NCBI GenBank assembly: GCA_023053545.1
Contig: JAKZAN010000065.1
Location: 169,475 to 233,474, forward strand
DNA from: Lepidurus packardi
Lineage: Eukaryota; Arthropoda; Branchiopoda; Notostraca; Triopsidae
DNA length: 64,000 bases
Direction: 5' to 3'
Each line of letters opens with the position of its first letter. Position 1 is the first letter of the stretch. Positions 39,366 to 52,700 of the stretch are shown here, in pieces. The position numbers were made by a program, and so were the translations under genes. The notes beneath the pieces are model-generated. The model was not told where the DNA came from, searched no databases, and was given only the letters and a program-made list of their open reading frames with translations.

Positions 39366-40702
39366 AAAAGCATTCTCAATGCTTGCCTCCTATTTTTTGG
39401 TATTTTCGTTAAAATGTTATAATGTACCATGTCTTTGCCTTGGCTAGTTTTCGGTGTTTTTCTTAAAATCTCCTCTATTTCCCATTCTGTAAAAGGTGTA
39501 TCAAACTCAGTCGTGCTGTTTATATCGCCTATCATGTTATCTATTTCAAACTGCATGTGGAATATCTCCGCTTCATTTGCCTCCGTTTCCGGCTCCTCAC
39601 TTTGTATCTTGGCGAAATGCTCCACCAGCATTCCTGCTTTCTCTTCGTTTTGTTGTGTACACTTTCCCCCTGAGTTGAATTTTACCCTATCTATATTTTC
39701 CATTGGTACTCCTTCCATTCTTCTTTTTAGCTCCCACATTTGTTTTGTTGTTGTTTGTTTTCCTAGGCCCTCCACCTTCGACTTCCAGTGGGCTCTTTTC
39801 GTTTCCTGTATGACTCTGTTGCCAATTGCTTTGTATTTTTTTTATTCTGTCAGGGTTTCAGCGTTGGGGTTTCGTTTTAATATTCTATACTTCGCTCGCA
39901 TGATGCTTATTGCTTCGCTGCAATTCTCATCCCACCACGGTTTCCGTATTCTACGTTGGCTCCCTTTTGTGTTATTTTCCCTGCTTGTCCCCTCTCTCCA
40001 GGGTATATGCTTCTTAGTGATTTTTAGGAGTGTATCTATAAAACGCTTGTATCGTTCCTCTACCCTTCCCCATCGCACTCCCTTTTCTATGTCTGTTTCC
40101 TCCATTTCTCTGCTCCACTCCTCCCAATTCGCTTTTTTAAAATTCCATCGCGGGGTCGTTTCTCTAATAACCAACCCCGTTGCTCCTTCTACTTCGATTA
40201 TGATTGGGAGATGGTCGCTTTGTAGCATTGCCCCTATATTGACTCGCGTCTTGTCGTGCATGTTTGCTGTCGTAAACACTAGGTCAATGGTGGTGAGCGC
40301 CCCTCTATCAGTTGTGTGTGTACCAACGCCCTTTGGGGAAGCTAGTACTAAGTTTCCCCATTCTTCTAAAACCGAGAATAAAATATTCCCTCTGGTATTG
40401 TTAAAATCCTTTCCGTTCCATTAATTATGGTGTGAATTAAAATCTCCAAACATAAGACATTTCTCTTCATGGCCGATTTGAGACAAATAAAATTCATATT
40501 CTTGTTTTGTTATTTTTTTCCCTGTTTGCACTTGTAGGTACATGCCGACTAGATATATATCCTGTTTTTCCCACTTTGCCTTCACACATCCTACCTCCAG
40601 TACTCCGTTTACGAAGGGTTCCATTGGTAGACAGTCGATTTGCATTCCACTTTTCACATAAAATAAAATTCCCCCTCCTCTCTTATGAGGTCTGTCTTTC
40701 AT
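39353..40702 (-). pseudogene. ORF2 endonuclease fragment with two nonsense codons (copy 5)
   Basis: One reading frame from the junction ATG at 40702 down to 39353, interrupted by TAA at 40421-40423 (after GDFNSHHN) and TAA at 39842-39844 (before the linker). The sequence between and after the stops keeps SDHLPI, PWWDENC and the RT entry region. It differs from copy 2 in very few residues (PFVNG for PYVNG, GKDMVHY for GKDIVHY). The upstream catalytic Asn and Glu and the RT core are missing. Non-functional. Confidence 0.9.
39366..40700 (-). mobile_element. Truncated non-LTR retrotransposon, copy 5 (lineage B)
   Basis: A 1,335-bp island almost identical to copy 2, with the same junctions and both lineage B nonsense codons. 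It lies at a border: the satellite to its left resembles the surroundings of copy 4, while the satellite beyond ~41030 belongs to another variant domain. Only ~330 bp of the right-flank block seen next to copies 1-3 remains here. Confidence 0.93.
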
Positions 40703-43700
40703 TAATTCCTTACGGAATGAATTAATTCCTTACGGATTGAATTAATTATTTACGTACTGAATTAATTAATTAATGGACTGAATTAATTCATTACGGATTG
40801 AAATAATTCCTTACGGACTGAATTAATTCCTTACGGACGGTATTAATTCCTTACGGACTGAATTAATTCCTTACGGATTGAATTAATTATTTACGTACTG
40901 AATTAATTAATTAATGGACTGAATAAATTCCTTACGGACTGAATTAATTAATTAATGGACTGAGTTAATTCCTTAAGGACTGAATCAATTATTTACGGAC
41001 TTAATTAATTCCTTTCGGACTGAATTAATTATTTAGGATTTTTTGAATTCCTTACTTAATGAAATAATTCCTTACGGACTGAATTAATTCCTTGCGGACT
41101 GAATTAATTCTTTAGGATTGATTGAATTCCTTTCTTACTGAATTAATTCCTTACGGACAGAATTAATTCCTTAAGGAATGAATTAATTCCTTACGGACAG
41201 AATTTATTCCTTAAGGAATGAATTAATTCCTTACGGACTGAATTAATTCCTTACGGATGGAATTAATTCCTTACGGACTGAATTAATTCCTTACGGATTG
41301 AATTAATTCTTTACGGACTGAAATAATTCCTTACGGACTGAATTAATTCCTTACGGACTGAATTAATTCCTTACGGACTGAAATAATTCCTTACGGACTG
41401 AATTAATTAATTACGGACTGAATTAATTCCTTACGGACTGAATTAATTATTTAGGATTTTTTGAATTCCTTACTTAATGAAATAATTCCTTACGGACTGA
41501 ATTAATTCCTTGCGGACTGAATTAATTCTTTAGGATTGATTGAATTCCTTTCTTACTGAATTAATTCCTTACGGACAGAATTAATTCCTTAAGGAATGAA
41601 TTAATTCCTTACGGACAGAATTAATTCCTTAAGGAATGAATTAATTCCTTACGGACTGAATTAATTCCTTACGGATGGAATTAATTCCTTACGGACTGAA
41701 TTAATTCCTTACGGATTGAATTAATTCTTTACGGACTGAAATAATTCCTTACGGACTGAATTAATTCCTTACGGACTGAATTAATTCCTTACGGACTGAA
41801 ATAATTCCTTACGGACTGAATTAATTCCTTACGGATTGAATTAATTCTTTACTGACTGAATTAATTCCTTACGGACTGAATTAATTCCTTACGGACTGAA
41901 TTAATTCCTTACGGACTGAAATAATTCCTTACTGACTGAACTAATTCCTTACGGACTGAATTAATTCCTTACGGACTGAATTAATTTCTTACGGATTGAA
42001 TTAATTCCTTACGGACTGAAATAATTCTTTACGGACTGAATTAATTCCTTACGGACTGAATTAATTCCTTTCGGACTGAATTAATTCCTTACGGATTGAA
42101 TTAATTCCTTACGTACTTAATTAATTCCTTACGGACTGAATTAATTCCTTACGGACTGAATTAATTCTTTAGGATTGATTGAATTCCTTTCTTACTGAAT
42201 TAATTCCTTACGGACAGAATTAATTCCTTACGGAATGCATGAATTTCTTTACGGCCTGATATAATTCCTTACGGACTGAATTAATTCCTTACGGACTGAA
42301 TTAATTCCTTACAGACTGAATTAATTCCTTACGGACTGAATTAATTCCTTACGGACTGAATTAATTCCTTACGGACTGAATTAATTCCTTACGGACTGAA
42401 TTAATTCCTTACGGACTGAATTAATTATTTAGGATTTTTTGAATTCTTTACTTAATGAAATAATTCCTTACGGACTGAATTAATTCCTTGCGGACTGAAT
42501 TAATTCCTTACGGATTGAATTAATTCCTTACGGACTGAATTAATTACTTACGGAATGAATTAATTTATTTACGGCCTGATATAATTCCCTACAGACTGAA
42601 TTAATTCCTTACGTACTTAATTAATTCCTTACGTACTGATTTAATTCCTTACGGACTGAATTAATTCATTACGGACTTAATTAATCCTTTAGAAACTGAA
42701 TTAATTCCTTACGGACTGAATTAATGCTTTAGGATTGATTGAATTTCTTACTTAGTGAATTAGTTCTTTTCGGACTGAATTAACTCCTTACGTAATGAAT
42801 TAAATCCGTACGGCCTGATTTAATTCCTTACTGACTGAATTAATTCCTTAAGTACTTAATTATTTCCTCACGGACTGAATTAATTCCTTACGGACTGAAA
42901 TAATTCCTTACGGACTGAATTAATTCCTTACGGACTGAATTAATTCCTTACGGACTGAATTAATTCCTTTCTTACTGAATTAATTCCTTACGGACAGAAT
43001 TAATTCCTTAAGGAATGAATTAATTCCTTACGGACTGAATTAATTCCTTACGGATGGAATTAATTCCCTACGGGCTGAATTAATTCCTTACGGATTGAAT
43101 TAATTCTTTACGGACTGAAATAATTCCTTACGGACTGAATTAATTCCTTACGGACTGAATTAATTCCTTACGGACTGAAATAATTCCTAACGGACTGAAT
43201 TAATTCTTTACGGACTGAATTAATTCCTTACGGACTGAATTAATTCCTTACGGACTGAATTAATTCCTTACGGACTGAATTAATTACTTTCGGACTGAAT
43301 TAATTCCTTACGGACTGAATTAATTCCTTACGTACTTAATTAATTCCTTACGGACTGAATTAATTCCTTACGGACTGAATTAATTCTTTAGGATTGATTG
43401 AATTCCTTTCTTACTGAATTAATTCCTTACGGACAGAATTAATTCCTTACGGAATGCATGAATTTCTTTACGGCCTGATATAATTCCTTACGGACTGAAT
43501 TAATTCCTTACGGACTGAATTAATTCCTTACAGACTGAATTAATTCCTTACGGACTGAATTAATTCCTTACGGACTGAATTAATTCCTTACGGACTGAAT
43601 TAATTAATTACGGACTGAATTGATTCCTTACGGACTGAATTAATTATTTAGGATTTTTTGAATTCCTTACTTAATGAAATAATTCCTTACGGACTGAATT

Positions 43701-46700
43701 AATTCCTTGCGGACTGAATTAATTCTTTAGGATTGATTGAATTCCTTTCTTACTGAATTAATTCCTTACGGACAGAATTAATTCCTTAAGGAATGAATTA
43801 ATTCCTTACGGACTGAATTAATTCCTTACGGATGGAATTAATTCCCTACGGACTGAATTAATTCCTTACGGATTGAATTAATTCTTTACGGACTGAAATA
43901 ATTCCTTACGGACTGAATTAATTCCTTACGGACTGAATTAATTCCTTACGGACTGAAATAATTCCTAACGGACTGAATTAATTCTTTACGGACTGAATTA
44001 ATTCCTTACGGACTGAATTAATTCTTTACGGACTGAATTAATTCCTTACGGACTGAATTAATTCCTTACGGACTGAATTAATTCCTTACGGACTTAATTA
44101 ATTCCTTACGGACTGAAATAATTCCTTACGGATGGAATTAATTCCTTACGGACTGAATTAATTCCTTACGGACTGAATTAATTCCTTGCGGATGGAATTG
44201 ATTCCTTACGGACTGAATTAATTCCTTACGGATTGAATTAATTCTTTACTGACTGAATTAATTCTTTACGGACTGAATTAATTTACGGACAGACATAATT
44301 ACGGACAGAAATAATTCCTTACGGAATGAAGGAATTTCTTTACAGCCTGATATAATTCCTTACGGACTGAATTAATTCTTTACGGACTGAATTAATTCCT
44401 TACGGACTGAATTAATTCTTTACGGACTGAATTAATTTCTTACGGATTGAATTAATTCCTTACAGACTGAATTAATTCTTTACGGACTGAATTAATTCCT
44501 TACGGACTGAAATAATTCCTTACGGACTGAATTAATTCCTTACGGACTGAATTAATTCCTTACGGACTGAATTATTTCTTTACGGACTGAATTAATTCCT
44601 TACGGACTGAAATAATTCCTTACGGACTGAATTAATTCCTTACGGACTGAATTAATTCCTTACGGACTGAATTAATTCTTTACGGACTGAATTAATTCCT
44701 TACGGACTGAAATAATTCCTTACGGACTGAACTAATTCCTTACGGACTGAATTAATTCATTACGGACTGAATTAATTTCTTACGGATTGAATTAATTCCT
44801 TACGGACTGAATTAATTCTTTACGGACTGAATTAATTCCTTATGGACTGAAATAATTCCTTACGGACTGAATTAATTCCTTACGGACTGAATTAATTCCT
44901 TACGGACTGAATTAATTCCTTACTGACTGAATTAATTCCTTACGGACTGAATTAATTCCTTACTGACTGAATTAATTCCTTACGGACTGAATTAAATCCT
45001 TACGGATTGAATTAATTATTTAGGATTGATTGAATTTCATACTCACTGAATTAATTCCTTACCGATTTAGTTAATTCCTTTCGGAACGAATTAATTCCTT
45101 ACGTGCTGAATTAGTTCCTTACGGACTGAATTAATTATTTAGGATTTTTTGAATTCCTTACTTACTGAATTAATTCCTTACGGAAGGAATTAATTCTTCA
45201 GGATTAATTGAATTCCTTTCTTACTGAACTAATTCCTTACGGACAGAAATAATTCCTTACGGAATGAAGGAATTTCTTTACAGCCTGATATAATTCCTTA
45301 CGGACTGAATTAATTCTTTACGGACTGAATTAATTCCTTACGGACTGAATTAATTCTTTACGGACTGAATTAATTTCTTACGGATTGAATTAATTCCTTA
45401 CGGACTGAATTAATTCTTTACGGACTGAATTAATTCCTTACGGACTGAAATAATTCCTTACGGACTGAATTAATTCCTTACGGACTGAATTAATTCCTTA
45501 CGGACTGAATTAATTCCTTACTGACTGAATTAATTCCTTACGGACTGAATTAATTCCTTACTGACTGAATTAATTCCTTACGGACTGTATTAATTCCTTA
45601 CGGACTGAAATAATTCCTTACGGACTGAATTAATTCCTTACGGATGGAATTAATTCCTTAAGGACTGAATTAATTCCTTACGGATTGAATTAATTCCTTA
45701 TGGACTGAATTAATTCCTTACGGACTGAATTAATTCCTTACGGACTGAAATAATTCCTTACGGAATGCATGAATTTCTTTACGGCCTGATATAATTCCTT
45801 ACGGACTGAATTAATTCCTTACGGATGGAATTAATTCCTTAAGGACTGAACTAATTCCTTACGGACTGAATTAATTCCTTACGGATTGAACTAATTCCTT
45901 ACGGACTGAATTAATTCCTTACTTACTGAATTAATTCCTTACGGACTGAATTAATTCCTTACGGACTGAATAAATTCTTTAGGATTGATTGAATTCCTTT
46001 CTTACTGAATTAATTCCTTACGGACAGAATTAATTCCTTACTGAATGCATGAATTTCTTTACGGCCTGATATAATTCCTTACGGACTGAATTAATTCCTT
46101 ACGGACTGAATTAATTCCTTACAGACTGAATTAATTCCTTACGGACTGAATTAATTCTTTACGGACTGAATTAATAAATAAGGACTGAATTAATTCTTTA
46201 CGGACTGAATTAATTTCTTACGGATTGAATTAATTCCTTACGGACTGAATTAATTCTTTACGGACTGAATTAATTCCTTACGGACTGAAATAATTCCTTA
46301 CGGACTGAATTAATTCCTTACGGACTGAATTAATTCCTTACGGACTGAATTAATTCCTTACTGACTGAATTAATTCCTTACGGACTGAATTAATTCCTTA
46401 CTGACTGAATTAATTCCTTACGGACTGTATTAATTCCTTACGGACTGAAATAATTCCTTACGGACTGAATTAATTCCTTACGGATGGAATTAATTCCTTT
46501 AGGACTGAATTAATTCCTTACGGATTGAATTAATTCCTTATGGACTGAATTAATTCCTTACGGACTGAATTAATTCCTTACGGACTGAAATAATTCCTTA
46601 CGGAATGCATGAATTTCTTTACGGCCTGATATAATTCCTTACGGACTGAATTAATTCCTTACGGATGGAATTAATTCCTTAAGGACTGAACTAATTCCTT

Positions 46701-49700
46701 ACGGACTGAATTAATTCCTTACGGATTGAACTAATTCCTTACGGACTGAATTAATTCCTTACTTACTGAATTAATTCCTTACGGACTGAATTAATTCCTT
46801 ACGGACTGAATTAATTCTTTAGGATTGATTGAATTCCTTTCTTACTGAATTAATTCCTTACGGACAGAATTAATTCCTTACGGAATGCATGAATTTCTTC
46901 ACGGCCTGATATAATTCCTTACGGACTGAATTAATTCCTTACGGACTGAATTAATTCCTTACAGACTGAATTAATTCCTTACGGACTGAATTAATTCCTT
47001 ACGGACTGAATTAACTCCTTACGGACTGAATTAATTCCTTACGGAATGAATTAATTCCTTACGGACTGAATTAATTCCTTACGGACTGAATTAATTAATT
47101 ACGGACTGAATTATTTATTTAGGATTTTTTGAATTCCTTACTTAATGAAATAATTCCTTACTGACTGAATTAATTCCTTGCGGACTGAATTAATTCTTTA
47201 GGATTGATTGAATTCCTTTCTTACTGAATTAATTCCTTACGGACAGAATTAATTCCTTAAGGAATGAATTAATTCCTTACGGACTGAATTAATTCCTTAC
47301 GGATGGAATTAATTCCTTACGGACTGAATTAATTCCTTACGGATTGAATTAATTCTTTACGGACTGAAATAATTCCTTACGGACTGAATTAATTCCTTAC
47401 GGACTGAATTAATTCCTTACGGACTGAAATAATTCCTTACGGACTGAATTAATTCTTTACGGACTGAATTAATTCCTTACGGACTGAATTAATTCCTTAC
47501 GGACTGAATTAATTCCTTACAGACTGAATTAATTCCTTACGGACTGAATTAATTCCTTACGGACTTAATTAATTCCTTACGGACTGAAATAATTCCTTAC
47601 GGATGGAATTAATTCCTTACGGACTGAATTAATTCCTTACGGACTGAATTAATTCCTTACGGATGGAATTGATTCCTTACGGACTGAATTAATTCCTTAC
47701 GGATTGAATTAATTCTTTACTGACTGAATTAATTCCTTACGGACTGAATTAGTTCCTTACGGACTGAATTAATTCCTTACGGACTGAAATAATTCCTTAC
47801 TGACTGAACTAATTCCTTACGGACTGAATTAATTCCTTACGGACTGAATTAATTTCTTACGGATTGAATTAATTCCTTACGGACTGAAATAATTCTTTAC
47901 GGACTGAATTAATTCCTTACGGACTGAATTAATTCCTTTCGGACTGAATTAATTCCTTACGGACTGAATTAATTCCTTACGTACTTAATTAATTCCTTAC
48001 GGACTGAATTAATTCCTTACGGACTGAATTAATTCTTTAGGATTGATTGAATTCCTTTCTTACTGAATTAATTCCTTACGGACAGAATTAATTCCTTACG
48101 GAATGCATGAATTTCTTTACGGCCTGATATAATTCCTTACGGACTGAATTAATTCCTTACGGACTGAATTAATTCCTTACAGACTGAATTAATTCCTTAC
48201 GGACTGAATTAATTCCTTACGGACTGAATTAATTCCTTACGGACTGAATTAATTCCTTACGGACTGAATTAATTCCTTACGGACTGAATTAATTAATTAC
48301 GGACTGAATTAATTCCTTACGGACTGAATTAATTATTTAGGATTTTTTGAATTCCTTACTTAATGAAATAATTCCTTACGGACTGAATTAATTCCTTGCG
48401 GACTGAATTAATTCTTTAGGATTGATTGAATTCCTTTCTTACTGAATTAATTCCTTTCGGACAGAATTAATTCCTTAAGGAATGAATTAATTCCTTACGG
48501 ACTGAATTAATTCCTTACGGATGGAATTAATTCCTTACGGACTGAATTAATTCCTTACGGATTGAATTAATTCTTTACGGACTGAAATAATTCCTTACGG
48601 ACTGAATTAATTCCTTACGGACTGAATTAATTCCTTACGGACTGAAATAATTTCTTACGGACTGAATTAATTCTTTACGGACTGAATTAATTCCTTACGG
48701 ACTGAATTAATTCCTTACGGACTTAATTAATTCCTTACGGACTGAAATAATTCCTTACGGATTGAATTAATTCCTTACGGACTGAAATAATTCTTTACGG
48801 ACTGAATTAATTCCTTACGGACTGAATTAATTCCTTTCGGACTGAATTAATTCCTTACGGACTGAATTAATTCCTTACGTACTTAATTAATTCCTTACGG
48901 ACTGAATTAATTCCTTACGGACTGAATTAATTCTTTAGGATTGATTGAATTCCTTTCTTACTGAATTAATTCCTTACGGACTGAATTAATTCCTTACAGA
49001 CTGAATTAATTCCTTACGGACTGAATTAATTCCTTACGGACTGAATTAATTCCTTACGGACTGAATTAATTCCTTACGGACTGAATTAATTCCTTACGGA
49101 CTGAATTAATTAATTACGGACTGAATTAATTCCTTACGGACTGAATTAATTATTTAGGATTTTTTGAATTCCTTACTTAATGAAATAATTCCTTACGGAC
49201 TGAATTAATTCCTTGCGGACTGAATTAATTCTTTAGGATTGATTGAATTCCTTTCTTACTGAATTAATTCCTTACGGACAGAATTAATTCCTTAAGGAAT
49301 GAATTAATTCCTTACGGACTGAATTAATTCCTTACGGATGGAATTAATTCCTTACGGACTGAATTAATTCCTTACGGATTGAATTAATTCTTTACGGACT
49401 GAAATAATTCCTTACGGACTGAATTAATTCCTTACGGACTGAATTAATTCCTTACGGACTGAAATAATTTCTTACGGACTGAATTAATTCTTTACGGACT
49501 GAATTAATTCCTTACGGACTGATTAATTCCTTACGGACTGAATTAATTCCTTACAGACTGAATTAATTCCTTACGGACTGAATTAATTCCTTACGGACTT
49601 AATTAATTCCTTACGGACTGAAATAATTCCTTACGGATGGAATTGATTCCTTACGGACTGAATTAATTCCTTACGGATTGAATTAATTCTTTACTGACTG

Positions 49701-52700
49701 AATTAATTCCTTACGGACTGAATTAATTCCTTACGGACTGAATTAATTCCTTACGGACTGAAATAATTCCTTACTGACTGAACTAATTCCTTACGGACTG
49801 AATTAATTCCTTACGGACTGAATTAATTTCTTACGGATTGAATTAATTCCTTACGGACTGAAATAATTCTTTACGGACTGAATTAATTCCTTACGGACTG
49901 AATTAATTCCTTTCGGACTGAATTAATTCTTTACGGACTGAATTAATTCCTTACGTACTTAATTAATTCCTTACGGACTGAAATAATTCCTTACGGACTG
50001 AATTAATTCTTTAGGATTGATTGAATTCCTTTCTTACTGAATTAATTCCTTACGGACAGAATTAATTCCTTACGGAATGCATGAATTTCTTTACGGCCTG
50101 ATATAATTCCTTACGGACTGAATTAATTCCTTACGGACAGAATTAATTCCTTACAGACTGAATTAATTCCTTACGGACTGAATTAATTCCTTACGGACTG
50201 AATTAATTCCTTACGGACTGAATTAATTCCTTACGGACTGAAATAATTCTTTACGGACTGAATTAATTCCTTACGGACTGAATTAATTCCTTTCGGACTG
50301 AATTAATTCCTTACGGACTGAATTAATTCCTTACGTACTTAATTAATTCCTTACGGACTGAATTAATTCCTTACGGACTGAATTAATTCTTTAGGATTGA
50401 TTGAATTCCTTTCTTACTGAATTAATTCCTTACGGACAGAATTAATTCCTTACGGAATGCATGAATTTCTTTACGGCCTGATATAATTCCTTACGGACTG
50501 AATTAATTCCTTACGGACTGAATTAATTCCTTACAGACTGAATTAATTCCTTACGGACTGAATTAATTCCTTACGGACTGAATTAATTCCTTACGGACTG
50601 AATTAATTCCTTACGGACTGAATTAATTAATTACGGACTGAATTAATTCCTTACGGACTGAATTAATTATTTAGGATTTTTTGAATTCCTTACTTAATGA
50701 AATAATTCCTTACGGACTGAATTAATTCCTTGCGGACTGAATTAATTCTTTAGGATTGATTGAATTCCTTTCTTACTGAATTAATTCCTTACGGACAGAA
50801 TTAATTCCTTAAGGAATGAATTAATTCCTTACGGACTGAATTAATTCCTTACGGATGGAATTAATTCCTTACGGACTGAATTAATTCCTTACGGATTGAA
50901 TTAATTCTTTACGGACTGAAATAATTCCTTACGGACTGAATTAATTCCTTACGGACTGAATTAATTCCTTACGGACTGAAATAATTTCTTACTTACTGAA
51001 TTAATTCTTTACGGACTGAATTAATTCCTTACGGACTGAATTAATTCCTTACGGACTGAATTAATTCCTTACAGACTGAATTAATTCCTTACGGACTGAA
51101 TTAATTCCTTACGGACTTAATTAATTCCTTACGGACTGAAATAATTCCTTACGGATGGAATTGATTCCTTACGGACTGAATTAATTCCTTACGGATTGAA
51201 TTAATTCTTTACTGACTGAATTAATTCCTTACGGACTGAATTAATTCCTTACGGACTGAATTAATTCCTTACGGACTGAAATAATTCCTTACTGACTGAA
51301 CTAATTCCTTACGGACTGAATTAATTCCTTACGGACTGAATTAATTTCTTACGGATAGAATTAATTCCTTACGGACTGAAATAATTCTTTACGGACTGAA
51401 TTAATTCCTTACGGACTGAATTAATTCCTTTCGGACTGAATTAATTCCTTACGGACTGAATTAATTCCTTACGTACTTAATTAATTCCTTACGGACTGAA
51501 TTAATTCTTTAGGATTGATTGAATTCCTTTCTTACTGAATTAATTCCTTACGGACAGAATTAATTCCTTACGGAATGCATGAATTTCTTTACGGCCTGAT
51601 ATAATTCCTTACGGACTGAATTAATTCCTTACGGACAGAATTAATTCCTTACAGACTGAATTAATTCCTTACGGACTGAATTAATTCCTTACGGACTGAA
51701 TTAATTCCTTACGGACTGAATTAATTCCTTACGGACTGAATTAATTCCTTACGGACTGAATTAATTAATTACGGACTGAATTAATTCCTTACGGACTGAA
51801 TTAATTATTTAGGATTTTTTGAATTCCTTACTTAATGAAATAATTCCTTACGGACTGAATTAATTCCTTGCGGACTGAATTAATTCTTTAGGATTGATTG
51901 AATTCCTTTCTTACTGAATTAATTCCTTACGGACAGAATTAATTCCTTAAGGAATGAATTAATTCCTTACGGACTGAATTAATTCCTTACGGATGGAATT
52001 AATTCCTTACGGACTGAATTAATTCCTTACGGATTGAATTAATTCTTTACGGACTGAAATAATTCCTTACGGACTGAATTAATTCCTTACGGACTGAATT
52101 AATTCCTTACGGACTGAAATAATTTCTTACGGACTGAATTAATTCTTTACGGACTGAATTAATTCCTTACGGACTGAATTAATTCCTTACGGACTGAATT
52201 AATTCCTTACAGACTGAATTAATTCCTTACGGACTGAATTAATTCCTTACGGACTTAATTAATTCCTTACGGACTGAAATAATTCCTTACGGATGGAATT
52301 GATTCCTTACGGACTGAATTAATTCCTTACGGATTGAATTAATTCTTTACTGACTGAATTAATTCCTTACGGACTGAATTAATTCCTTACGGACTGAATT
52401 AATTCCTTACGGACTGAAATAATTCCTTACTGACTGAACTAATTCCTTACGGACTGAATTAATTCCTTACGGACTGAATTAATTTCTTACGGATTGAATT
52501 AATTCCTTACGGACTGAAATAATTCTTTACGGACTGAATTAATTCCTTACGGACTGAATTAATTCCTTTCGGACTGAATTAATTCCTTACGGACTGAATT
52601 AATTCCTTACGTACTTAATTAATTCCTTACGGACTGAATTAATTCCTTACGGAGTGAATTAATTCTTTAGGATTGATTGAATTCCTTTCTTACTGAATTA

